The notes under the pieces were generated by a model. It did not search any database. It was not told the DNA's origin and saw only the letters and a list, made by a program, of their open reading frames with translations. A DNA stretch of 41,524 nt from Lachnospiraceae bacterium (GTDB taxonomy: Bacteria > Bacillota > Clostridia > Lachnospirales > Lachnospiraceae). Location: assembly GCA_910575775.1 (NCBI GenBank), contig CAJTEY010000032.1, forward strand, positions 4,448-45,971. The letters run 5' to 3'. Made by a program: the position numbers and the translations under genes. Below, in pieces: positions 33,270-40,839 of this stretch (position 1 is the stretch's first letter; each line of letters opens with the position of its first letter).

Positions 33270-33410
33270 TCCACAAACCAACACACCCTCCGGGAGTGTC
33301 GAGGGTAGAGTAGCAAGCACTGCTCATGTCCGGACACATGAGCAAAATTCCCCATACTTCCCTGCCGTCCGTATGATGAAATTTCCATAGGGAAGTATCC
33401 CTAACCCTCT
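33270..33410. other. Probable origin of transfer (oriT)
   Basis: This gene-free stretch lies immediately upstream of mobC and the relaxase. It holds an imperfect hairpin ACACCCTCCGGGAGTGT near 33283-33300, a 9-bp inverted repeat TGCTCATGT/ACATGAGCA (33321-33329/33336-33344) and another 9-bp repeat ATACTTCCC/GGGAAGTAT (33354-33362/33390-33398). Inverted repeats next to a nick site upstream of mob genes are the standard oriT layout. The nick position is not known. Confidence 0.55.
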
Positions 33411-33443
33411 TTGCTTTTCTTTCCTCTTTTTCTCTGCAACTCC

Positions 33444-33472
33444 TTGACCTTCTTCCGCAGATTTGCTACAAT
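33444..33472 (+). promoter_or_regulatory. Promoter of the mobC-relaxase operon
   Basis: TTGACC (33444-33449), 17 bp, TACAAT (33467-33472). Transcription would start near 33479, ahead of an intrinsic terminator at 33521-33556. Confidence 0.75.
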
Positions 33473-33520
33473 AACACATGGATAATTCTATCCAAAACAA
33501 CTGAACAGACACGAAACCAG

Positions 33521-33556
33521 ACTGTTGTAAACCGAACAAGTTACAGCAGTTTTTTT
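33521..33556 (+). terminator. Attenuator-type terminator before mobC
   Basis: ACTGTTGTAA (33521-33530) and TTACAGCAGT (33541-33550) form a 10-bp stem (one G-U pair) followed by TTTTTT (33551-33556). It lies between the mob promoter and mobC, so most transcripts should stop here unless antitermination occurs. Confidence 0.75.
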
Positions 33557-33586
33557 ATGCCCAAATTTAGAAAGGACGATGTAAAA

Positions 33587-33928
33587 ATGGCAAACAGAAC
33601 ACGAACCAACCGGAATGAATTTCACTTAGATGATAAAGAGCAGTATATCCTTGACGAGAAGTTTAAACTATCCGGCATGAAAAGCAAATCAGCTTTCATC
33701 CGGAAGCTGATTTTATACGGATATGTCTATGACGTGGATTACAGTTTTTTGCGGGAATACAATACGGAGTTGGGGCGGATCAGCTCTAACCTGAACCAGA
33801 TTGCAAAGAGGATTAACAGCACAAACCACGTCTATCAGGAAGATATGGACGAAGTAAAGGAGTTGATGAAACAGGTATGGCAGTCACAAAAATCCATGCT
33901 ATCACAGCAACCGTTGATAAAGCGGTAG
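33587..33928 (+). CDS. mobC: MobC-type mobilization accessory protein
   Basis: The protein has 113 aa from MANRTRTNRNEFHL. It has a ribbon-helix-helix-like N-terminal half (DDKEQYILDEKFKLSGMKSK, SAFIRKLILYG) and a C-terminal helix with the MobC signature LGRISSNLNQIAKRINS. MobC proteins bind oriT and help the relaxase open the DNA. ATG 33587 follows AAAGGACG; the upstream in-frame ATG at 33557 is inside the T-tail of the terminator. It overlaps the relaxase gene by 52 nt, which couples their translation. Confidence 0.9.
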   Translation: MANRTRTNRNEFHLDDKEQYILDEKFKLSGMKSKSAFIRKLILYGYVYDVDYSFLREYNTELGRISSNLNQIAKRINSTNHVYQEDMDEVKELMKQVWQSQKSMLSQQPLIKR

Positions 33929-35250
33929 CCTACATATGCAACCCGGACAAGACAGATGAAAGCATCTACATTTCTTCCTATGCCTGTGCGCCGGAAACCG
34001 CAGCGATTGACTTTAAATATACCTTAGACCACTGCCGGGAAAACAGCCCCAATAAAGCCTATCATCTGATACAGGCTTTCGCTCCCGGTGAGGTCAGTTT
34101 TGAGGAAGCGCACCAGATAGGGAAAGAACTTGCCGACAAGGTTTTAGAGGGAAAATTTTCTTATGTTGTCACCACACATATTGATAAAGGTCACGTCCAT
34201 AACCACATTATTTTCTGTGCCGCCGACAACATAGAACATGACAAATACCATGATTGCAAGCAGAGCTATTACCGCATCCGAAAATTAAGTGACGAGCTGT
34301 GCAGCGAGCATAATCTTTCTGTCATTATCCCCGGTGGGGAGCGTGGGAAAAAATACAACGAATGGCAGGCAGATAAAAGCGGGACAGCATGGAAAACGCA
34401 GATAAGAAAAGACATCAACGCCGCCATAAAAGCATCGTCTACCTATGAAGAATTTCTGCTCCTGATGCGGGCGAAAGGCTATGAGATAAAAGGCGAAACT
34501 TTTGGGGAAGACGCCCTCAAATTTATCTCCTTCCGTCCACTTGGCAAAGACCGTTTTGTGCGTGGCAGCATCAAGTCACTCGGAAAGGAATACACGAAGG
34601 AGCGCATCAAAGAACGGATTGAATTAAAGCGGGAGCGAAAAGCAGTTATCCCGAAAAGAGATTACGCAAATAAGAGATTAATTGACACCTCTGATGAGAA
34701 ATTTCAGAACAGTCCGGGGCTGCAGAGGTGGGCGGCGGTAGAGAATTTAAAGATTGCGGCACAGGCATATAATGAAGCTGGCTCTATAAAAGAACTGGAA
34801 CAGAAAATCGCCACCACAGCCGCCACCGGGAAGGAAGCAAAGCAGACTGTCCGCAAGCTGGAGAACCGCATCAAAGACCTTGCGGAAATCATCAAATATG
34901 CGGAGCAGTACAAGGCAAATAAAGCGTATAATATCGCCTATAAGAAGTCCAAAAATCCTGACGCTTATTTCCGTAAGCATGAGAGCCAGATCATCCTTTA
35001 TGGCGGCGCAAGGCGTATGCTGGAACAGGCGGGCATCCCCTTAAAAGGCTTGAACATTGACAAGCTGAAAGCGGAATATCAGGAGCTGACCGCACAGAAA
35101 AAAGAACTGACCGTCACATACAAAAACTGTGAAAAAGAGCTGAAATCGCTGAACCGGAAACTGGAGAACCTGAACCAGTATTTAGGGCGCACAGAGCCGA
35201 CAAAAAGCGCACAGGAACAGCCTGACCGGGATAATAACCCTTCCCGGTAA
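33877..35250 (+). CDS. MobA/VirD2-like relaxase
   Basis: The 457-aa relaxase nicks one oriT strand and stays covalently attached through tyrosine. The N-terminal domain (about 1-250) has a candidate nucleophile Tyr19 (AVAYICNPDKT) and the metal-binding three-His motif HIDKGHVHNH (101-110). A conserved CKQSYYRIRKLSDELC segment follows. The C-terminal half (250-457) is highly charged and helical, with long coiled-coil-like stretches. This matches the Tn1549-type relaxases. It overlaps mobC and is the last gene of that operon. Confidence 0.93.
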   Translation: MAVTKIHAITATVDKAVAYICNPDKTDESIYISSYACAPETAAIDFKYTLDHCRENSPNKAYHLIQAFAPGEVSFEEAHQIGKELADKVLEGKFSYVVTTHIDKGHVHNHIIFCAADNIEHDKYHDCKQSYYRIRKLSDELCSEHNLSVIIPGGERGKKYNEWQADKSGTAWKTQIRKDINAAIKASSTYEEFLLLMRAKGYEIKGETFGEDALKFISFRPLGKDRFVRGSIKSLGKEYTKERIKERIELKRERKAVIPKRDYANKRLIDTSDEKFQNSPGLQRWAAVENLKIAAQAYNEAGSIKELEQKIATTAATGKEAKQTVRKLENRIKDLAEIIKYAEQYKANKAYNIAYKKSKNPDAYFRKHESQIILYGGARRMLEQAGIPLKGLNIDKLKAEYQELTAQKKELTVTYKNCEKELKSLNRKLENLNQYLGRTEPTKSAQEQPDRDNNPSR

Positions 35251-35296
35251 TTCCCTGTCTGAAAAAGGCTTTAAAAGCAAAAGAGCATCGTGGAAA

Positions 35297-35430
35297 TGTG
35301 CATAACTCCCCATTCCGCTATGGACAACACCATTCACAGCATGTGGAAAAGCAAAGGGCAGCTTTCCCACATCCTGCAAACAGTGTTGCCCACAGCTCCA
35401 TAAAACGGGAAGTTATACACATTGCCCACA
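35297..35430. other. Cluster of DnaA-box-like sites (possible replication origin)
   Basis: Within 134 bp there are three matches to TTWTNCACA: TTATGCACA (35305-35297, minus), TTTTCCACA (35350-35342, minus) and TTATACACA (35413-35421, plus). Related copies are TTTCCCACA (35363-35371) and TTGCCCACA twice (35386-35394, 35422-35430). No gene is seen in 35251-35540. This looks like a DnaA- or Rep-binding region downstream of the relaxase. Confidence 0.5.
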
Positions 35431-35538
35431 ATGCCGAAGGCGACGGAATCCCACCCATTTCTTCCTACCTTGTTATAAAAAACAAAAAAATTCCTTGCAG
35501 ACAAGACCATATTCCTGTAATATAGTCTACAAATCTGC

Positions 35539-35565
35539 AAAAAAACAGGAGTGCCGAAGCACCCC
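35539..35565 (-). terminator. Terminator of the type I toxin mRNA
   Basis: On the minus strand GGGGTGC-TTCG-GCACTCC (35565-35548) followed by TG and seven T (35545-35539) is a textbook terminator. It lies about 165 nt beyond the toxin stop, so the toxin mRNA spans the whole antisense RNA on the other strand. Confidence 0.8.
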
Positions 35566-35581
35566 CATTCCCTAAACCCTC

Positions 35582-35610
35582 TTGCAAAATTCGCAGTGTT
35601 GGTTTATAAT
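35582..35610 (+). promoter_or_regulatory. Promoter of the antisense RNA
   Basis: TTGCAA (35582-35587), 17 bp, TATAAT (35605-35610). No open frame follows before the terminator at 35693-35726, so it should drive a short RNA. Confidence 0.7.
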
Positions 35611-35616
35611 CATCTT

Positions 35617-35726
35617 AGAAGCCGAAGGATATTAGCGTGTCCGACGGTTGCACAATCGGAAACTTATAAAGCGTAAAAAATACGGATTACAAGGCTATCC
35701 TCTATGGCAGTAGAAGATAGCCTTTT
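35617..35726 (+). ncRNA. Candidate type I antitoxin RNA
   Basis: An RNA of about 110 nt is predicted from the promoter at 35582-35610 to a terminator made of GGCTATC (35693-35699) and GATAGCC (35716-35722) plus TTTT. It is fully complementary to the 3' untranslated part of the mRNA for the 27-aa membrane peptide (stop at 35730). Pairing at the 3' end is the arrangement known for TxpA/RatA and BsrG/SR4. Confidence 0.55.
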
Positions 35727-35729
35727 CCG

Positions 35730-35813
35730 TTACTTGCGGTTGTGTTTATTGTCTATGTATGTCAAGGCTGTAAAAATCACCAGCACTAACGTAAGCACTT
35801 CTAACGTATTCAT
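35730..35813 (-). CDS. 27-aa hydrophobic peptide, probable holin-like type I toxin
   Basis: The peptide starts MNTLEVLTLVLVIFTALTYI and ends DNKHNRK: one membrane-spanning helix followed by a short charged tail. This is the pattern of the putative holin-like/TxpA-BsrG type I toxins. AAAGGAGGTCGGT gives a near-perfect ribosome site with 5-6 nt spacing. The mRNA starts at an extended -10 promoter near 35885 and ends at 35539. If expressed without the antisense RNA it would be expected to depolarise or damage the membrane; this is inference from the family. It lies between the relaxase and the TTRAP gene and may stabilise the element. Confidence 0.7.
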   Translation of the reverse strand: MNTLEVLTLVLVIFTALTYIDNKHNRK

Positions 35814-35884
35814 ACCGACCTCCTTTCCGTTTCCAGAAAGGACAACCGCAGACTATCCCTACACGTTCTAATCTGACTAAGAAA

Positions 35885-35893
35885 ATTATAGCA
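35885..35893 (-). promoter_or_regulatory. Extended -10 promoter of the toxin gene
   Basis: Minus-strand TG-C-TATAAT (35893-35885). No good -35 is present, as allowed for extended -10 promoters. It would give a leader of about 65 nt before the toxin ATG. Confidence 0.55.
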
Positions 35894-35930
35894 CGTTATG
35901 TCGAATAATGCTATAAAAGATTTGCGTTAA

Positions 35931-36134
35931 TCATTCCGCCGCTTCCAATACCACCTCTGCAAATTCCGCATCGCTCATGGCTTCCAGTTTCCCTAAGACC
36001 TGTCCGGCAAGCTCCACCATATCACTGTCCTGTATGTGGGGAATCACATTCTTTATATCAGCAATCATGCCCTTTCTGTCCTGCCCCTCAAACACACACA
36101 TCAAATTGATTTCTTCCACTGTAAATTTATCCAT
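35931..36134 (-). CDS. TTRAP (transposon-transfer assisting) family protein
   Basis: The 67-aa acidic protein begins MDKFTVEEINLMCVFEGQDR and ends with LGKLEAMSDAEFAEV, which fits the small TTRAP-like proteins encoded in Tn1549-type elements. The name reflects occurrence in transfer regions; the biochemical role is not known. It starts 3 nt after the polyvalent-protein stop and is probably translated from the same mRNA. Confidence 0.8.
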   Translation of the reverse strand: MDKFTVEEINLMCVFEGQDRKGMIADIKNVIPHIQDSDMVELAGQVLGKLEAMSDAEFAEVVLEAAE

Positions 36135-36137
36135 CGC

Positions 36138-39100
36138 TTATATCTCCCTCTCTGATTTTTTCTCTGTTCCCTTTTCAGGGACTTCCTTATCTGACTTATC
36201 CCTCTGCTCGATGACCGCCTTTTTCTCCGCCAGTTTTTCCTTTATGGAAATTCTGCCTGCTTGCTTTTCTTCTTTTGGCTTCTCATTGTTCAGGACGTTA
36301 TCAATCATGTTATAGTTACATTCTTCCAGTTCCTCAATCTTTGCAAGCGGCTTGTATTCCGCCAGCTTATCTAACAGCTCCTTCGCCTTCCTTGCGGTCT
36401 GTACGCCCTCACTGTCATCAAGCTCCGTCCCTTTCCCGAAAATATCCGTCATGCCTTCCCGGATACTGTCTGAAATGAGCGCATTGAGGAAATCATTCAG
36501 ATACCCGGTATTCCCGTTCCTGATGTCCTCTGTGATGTTCGCTATTTGCGCTTCCCTGTCCTCCACTGTCTGATTGTACTGAACAGTGTCGTAGTTGTAG
36601 GAAAGCTGGTCTATCTCCGCAGCAAGGAAAGCCGCCTGCCACTTCTCCAGAGAACCACGCACCTCAATGTTCGGCAGCTTGTCGATCAGCTCCGCAATGA
36701 CCTCCACCGCCTTCGGATTGTCTGTAATATCCGGCACATAGTCCAGAATCTCCAAATCCGCAACTCTGCCCGAAACAATATCCATCTGCGTGTCCTCATA
36801 GCTTTCTGTCCCCTCTGTATGGATATTGATGCCGATGCTTGGGATACCGTTCATCCTCTCCGGCGGTATCCGGTTGAAAATGGCGATTGCTTCCTCCACG
36901 CCTGCGATATTCTCATGGTATTCTCCGAAATTATGAAACTCCCCGCACTCCGCCACTGTAAGGGTAACAGCCGTCTGTTTTCCCTCCTGCACCTGCTCTG
37001 CGGATTTCTCCTGCATGGCGGCTCGTTTTTCCTCAAGATAGGCTTCCACACCCGGAAGATATTCCCCAAGCGTTCCGGTCTTGCCCTCCGTAATAGGATT
37101 GATGTCTACCTTAACGCCGCCGATTGTAAAACCGTCCTCGTTAAAGGCATTGAACAGGTCATCTTCGCTTTCCCTTCCCCGGTACTCCACCACCACGTCA
37201 AGGTCAGAAGCAGCTTCCTCCAAACCTCTGCACCGGCTTCCGGATACTGCTGCATCAACAAGCTCTATATTTATCCCATACTCATCAATTTTGGACTGCA
37301 AATAAGCGTAGACACTCAGCTCTATATCCTCCTGTGTCTGCCCGTTGATGCCATGAAATAATTCCTCTGTCCTGGCTTTAAAATCTGCCACCGCCTTACG
37401 TTCCTCCGCATCCTTCCGGATACGGTTTTCAATCCCATGTTTTGCTTCCTGCTCCGCTTTCTCTGTCAGTTCGTCATAATCAATCGGTATCAGTTCATCG
37501 TCAGTGCGGATACTGCCCTCCAGACTGCTCCTGTGCATAGGCTCTTTCAAATCCGTCACAATCTCGTCAAGTGCCTGTCTGATTGTTATGTCCGGATTGT
37601 CATATACGCCCCCGTCCAGTTCCCGGTAGTTCATATCATAAATGGTGTAATCATATCCCTCAGTGGCTTCCTGAATACTGATATAACGGTCTGCCAGACG
37701 GAAGGCAAGCTCTGTTTCTTCTCTGCCCATTGTCTGGCTTTTGGTGTCTATGTACGGATTTTCCCACTCCGTAAACGGTACATCTTCCACGATATGCTTC
37801 TGGTTAGCTGTGGGCATGAGGTGTTCCATTTTCCCCTGTTCATAGAGGGCATCAAACCTGTCCATATAAAGGGAAATATCGTCAAGACCGCTGCTCTTTA
37901 GCTGGTACTCAAACCGCTGTTTCACAAAATCCTTGATTTCCTCCGGTGACATTTCCCGGTGAACCCGTACCTTGTCAAAGCCGACCTCGTGATTTAAAGT
38001 CTGCAAATCCTCCATGAAGCGGCTGCTTTCCTCTGCCGTCCTGCTGTGCGTAAAATCCAGTGACAGACAGTTTTCATGGTTTCTGACGTGAATCAGGTCA
38101 AATTCGCTGCCATTGACGCTAAATCCCAAAGTTGCCCTCGCCATATCCGGCTTGTCCTCTGTTTCCTTTCCCCGGTACTCTGTGAATTTCGCCATTGCTT
38201 CCGGAAGGCTCTCAAAACGCTCCAGCCTGCTTTTTTCCGGGCTGTTCTCCGCCCAGGTGGATAAATCCTCAATGACATAATAGGAAACTTTGTCATTGTC
38301 CGGCTCTGCCATTGTATTTTCTGCCGCTGTATGTTCTGCCGCTGCTTCTGCCGGGATTTCCGCTGTTTCCTCCCTGACCGCATCTTTTTCTGTGCTGATT
38401 TCCGCCGATACCGAAAGCTCCTTTGTAAACTCCGGTATCTCCCTGTAACCAACGGAATCCACATAATGGCTTGTGTTTTCCCCGTCCTGATGCAGCACCA
38501 CCACATCGCTTACGGAAAGGGAATGCCCGGTAAAATCTGCCGGGTGGTCTATGTTGAACTTGGTATAAATATCCTCAAGGCTCATGCCCTCCGTAAGCTC
38601 CCCGGTATAGACAAGGGTGTAATTCTCTCTGGAAACCGGAATACCTTCTTTTTCAAGGTAATCCATATCCATAAAGCGAATATCCCTTGTTTCCGCTGAA
38701 TCTTTAAGCTGATAGATGCCATACCTTCCCTCATTGCCATATAAAAGCTGTGCTTCCCGGTTAGGCTCGCTGTCCTCCAATTCCTGCTTCATGGACTGGT
38801 ATTCCTTATAAGCGTTCCAGTCCCCTTTTTCCACGCCGAACAGCCCGTCATGCTCCTGCAATGCCGCCCTGTCCTCTACAAGCGTTTCTGAACCGTCTGC
38901 GTGGAGCTGGTACACCGACACATCCTCCCTGAACAACTCCGTTGCCCTGTCCTTTGTCAGAGGGAGCATTTCATCCCAAGAATACCCGTATTCGTGCATC
39001 TGCGACAATCCCACCATACCGTCCGGGAGAGCGTCAATTTCTTCCTCTGCTACCCTGATTGTTTCCCAAAGCAGAGGTAAATCGTCTTTCTGCTCCGCAA

Positions 39101-40748
39101 GGGAATGTGCAAGGGAAGTGGTCTTATACATATCATCCAGCTTATACGCATGGTTCATAATCAGATTGCGCTCATCGCTGTCATATACCGACCTGTGAAA
39201 TTCCATGCGGTTAATGAGCTGCTCCGCCTGTACCGTTGCCGGAAGCTCCGAAGCAGTATGCACTTCCCATTCGCTCATATCCACATCAAAATCATAAAAC
39301 TGCGGATACCCGTCATTCAAACCGCCGCTTCTCATAATCGGCACAAACTCCAAACCTCTCTCCTGCAGATAATCCAACACATTACCATTCCACTCATTTT
39401 CTTCCAAAAATGGTATGGCATATAAAACATTTGCCACTTCTGACTGCATATCTACAATTTTTATGGTTTCATATTCCCCGCTGTCCGGTGTGGAGATTCT
39501 CACAATCACATCGCCATATTCAATCGGAACATTCGCCCTTTCCCGTTCTTCCTGCAACGCCTTAAAATCCGTTATCTCATGGGTATCCGTATCATAGGCA
39601 TAGTCTAAATGGTATTCTTCTACTTCCTCGCTCCGTTCATTGGCAAGCAGCGTTACCCATGCCCCGGCTCTTTCAAGGTAGGCTTCCACATTCTGCCTGT
39701 CATCGTCTTTCATGGCAGACAGCAGATTAAATATTTCCGTCCTCTCCATGCCTTTAATATTCAAAAGGTCATATTCGGAACGGTCTGTATTCGACACAAG
39801 CAGGATAATGTCCTCCTGTGACTGTTCTGCGGCACGTTCCTTTTCAATCTCCAGAAGCTGCGCTTCAATCCCCTTTATCAGTTCCGAGGAAGTCCGGCGT
39901 ATGGTGTCGAGGGAAGATTTCAGCTCCGGCATCTCTTTTCCGCTGCTCCACCCGGCGATATACCCGAAAGAATAATCGGACGTGTCAATCCCGAAATGCT
40001 GACATACGGTATAGGCGATGCTCTCGGCTTCCACTTCTTTGGTTTCCCGGTCTTTATAGACTGCTTTCTCCGTATCCTGCTCCGCTTCCCTTGCATGGAG
40101 CTTTGCGTGCGCCACTTCATGGACTCCGGTCTTTGCGGTCTGCGCTTCGCTCATGCCCTCTTTAATGGCGATAGGGCGGCTTAAATCAATAAAATATCCT
40201 TTCCTGTCACCCTCCATTTCCTCATATCGGATTGGGACAGGGGAAACCCTCTCTAACGCTTCCATAAAATCCTGATAACGCTCCACATTTCCATGCAGTT
40301 CATTCACGCCAAGTCCGGGAAGCTCTTTCCCGTCCGTCTGCGAATAGTCGAACACTGTCACGACACGAAAGGCGGGTATCTTTATCTCCACTTCCTCCAT
40401 GACGGGCATCCCGTCCCGGTCAAGCACAGGCTCATTCGTTACCGGATCAATCTTCTCCTGTTCCTCTTTGATTTTATAAGGCGCAGGCGCAAGGATACGG
40501 ATACCCCTCTCGCCCTTATTTACATGGCGTTCAAAATTCCTCTGCCATGCCTTGTACCCGGCAACGTATGTCGCATCCGGGCATTGTTCCTCTATGAGCT
40601 GGATATTGTTTGCGCTGTAATTGTGGAATTTTGACATGGTGTTCAGGTAGCTTTTATATTTCTCCCCTTCAAACAGCTCCTTCAAGCCTTCCTCCAGCCT
40701 GTCCGTTATCTCTTTTACTTTCTGTTTTTCAGTTCTTGCATCTGCCAT
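36138..40748 (-). CDS. Polyvalent protein: ArdC-N, zincin, YodL, nucleotidyltransferase, C-terminal LPD-like region
   Basis: The 1536-aa protein is built of several domains. The ArdC N-terminal ssDNA-binding domain (about 5-140) includes FHNYSANNIQLI, YKAWQR and VNKGERGIRIL. An ImmA/IrrE-like metallopeptidase (about 150-260) has HEVAH at 210-214 and EAES near 240. A middle region of unclear repeats follows. A YodL-like domain (about 665-770) contains YGIYQLKD and YTLVYTGEL. Mixed helical modules come next, then a minimal nucleotidyltransferase fold at about residue 1150-1230 with GSRCRG...SDLDVVVEY. The C-terminal LPD-like region (about 1250-1440) ends in a charged tail. Such polyvalent proteins are thought to enter the recipient with transferred DNA and counter host defences; that role is inferred from domain content. 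AAGGAG precedes the ATG. Confidence 0.87.
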   Translation of the reverse strand: MADARTEKQKVKEITDRLEEGLKELFEGEKYKSYLNTMSKFHNYSANNIQLIEEQCPDATYVAGYKAWQRNFERHVNKGERGIRILAPAPYKIKEEQEKIDPVTNEPVLDRDGMPVMEEVEIKIPAFRVVTVFDYSQTDGKELPGLGVNELHGNVERYQDFMEALERVSPVPIRYEEMEGDRKGYFIDLSRPIAIKEGMSEAQTAKTGVHEVAHAKLHAREAEQDTEKAVYKDRETKEVEAESIAYTVCQHFGIDTSDYSFGYIAGWSSGKEMPELKSSLDTIRRTSSELIKGIEAQLLEIEKERAAEQSQEDIILLVSNTDRSEYDLLNIKGMERTEIFNLLSAMKDDDRQNVEAYLERAGAWVTLLANERSEEVEEYHLDYAYDTDTHEITDFKALQEERERANVPIEYGDVIVRISTPDSGEYETIKIVDMQSEVANVLYAIPFLEENEWNGNVLDYLQERGLEFVPIMRSGGLNDGYPQFYDFDVDMSEWEVHTASELPATVQAEQLINRMEFHRSVYDSDERNLIMNHAYKLDDMYKTTSLAHSLAEQKDDLPLLWETIRVAEEEIDALPDGMVGLSQMHEYGYSWDEMLPLTKDRATELFREDVSVYQLHADGSETLVEDRAALQEHDGLFGVEKGDWNAYKEYQSMKQELEDSEPNREAQLLYGNEGRYGIYQLKDSAETRDIRFMDMDYLEKEGIPVSRENYTLVYTGELTEGMSLEDIYTKFNIDHPADFTGHSLSVSDVVVLHQDGENTSHYVDSVGYREIPEFTKELSVSAEISTEKDAVREETAEIPAEAAAEHTAAENTMAEPDNDKVSYYVIEDLSTWAENSPEKSRLERFESLPEAMAKFTEYRGKETEDKPDMARATLGFSVNGSEFDLIHVRNHENCLSLDFTHSRTAEESSRFMEDLQTLNHEVGFDKVRVHREMSPEEIKDFVKQRFEYQLKSSGLDDISLYMDRFDALYEQGKMEHLMPTANQKHIVEDVPFTEWENPYIDTKSQTMGREETELAFRLADRYISIQEATEGYDYTIYDMNYRELDGGVYDNPDITIRQALDEIVTDLKEPMHRSSLEGSIRTDDELIPIDYDELTEKAEQEAKHGIENRIRKDAEERKAVADFKARTEELFHGINGQTQEDIELSVYAYLQSKIDEYGINIELVDAAVSGSRCRGLEEAASDLDVVVEYRGRESEDDLFNAFNEDGFTIGGVKVDINPITEGKTGTLGEYLPGVEAYLEEKRAAMQEKSAEQVQEGKQTAVTLTVAECGEFHNFGEYHENIAGVEEAIAIFNRIPPERMNGIPSIGINIHTEGTESYEDTQMDIVSGRVADLEILDYVPDITDNPKAVEVIAELIDKLPNIEVRGSLEKWQAAFLAAEIDQLSYNYDTVQYNQTVEDREAQIANITEDIRNGNTGYLNDFLNALISDSIREGMTDIFGKGTELDDSEGVQTARKAKELLDKLAEYKPLAKIEELEECNYNMIDNVLNNEKPKEEKQAGRISIKEKLAEKKAVIEQRDKSDKEVPEKGTEKKSEREI

Positions 40749-40774
40749 ATGGTTATCTCTCCTTTTCCTCCATA

Positions 40775-40815
40775 AAAACAGAGGGCAGATAAGTTTCCCT
40801 GTCTGCCCCCTCTTT
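40775..40815 (-). terminator. Terminator between the DUF6674-like and polyvalent genes
   Basis: On the minus strand AGAGGGGGCAGA and TCTGCCCTCT form a 10-bp stem with a short bulge, followed by GTTTTTATG. It lies between the two genes and would reduce read-through into the polyvalent gene. Confidence 0.65.
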
Positions 40816-40839
40816 GGATATTTTTATTCGCTGATATTT

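Noticed and set aside
33557..33586. Upstream ATG for mobC
   Set aside because: It lies directly in the tail of an intrinsic terminator without a ribosome site; the ATG at 33587 has AAAGGACG.
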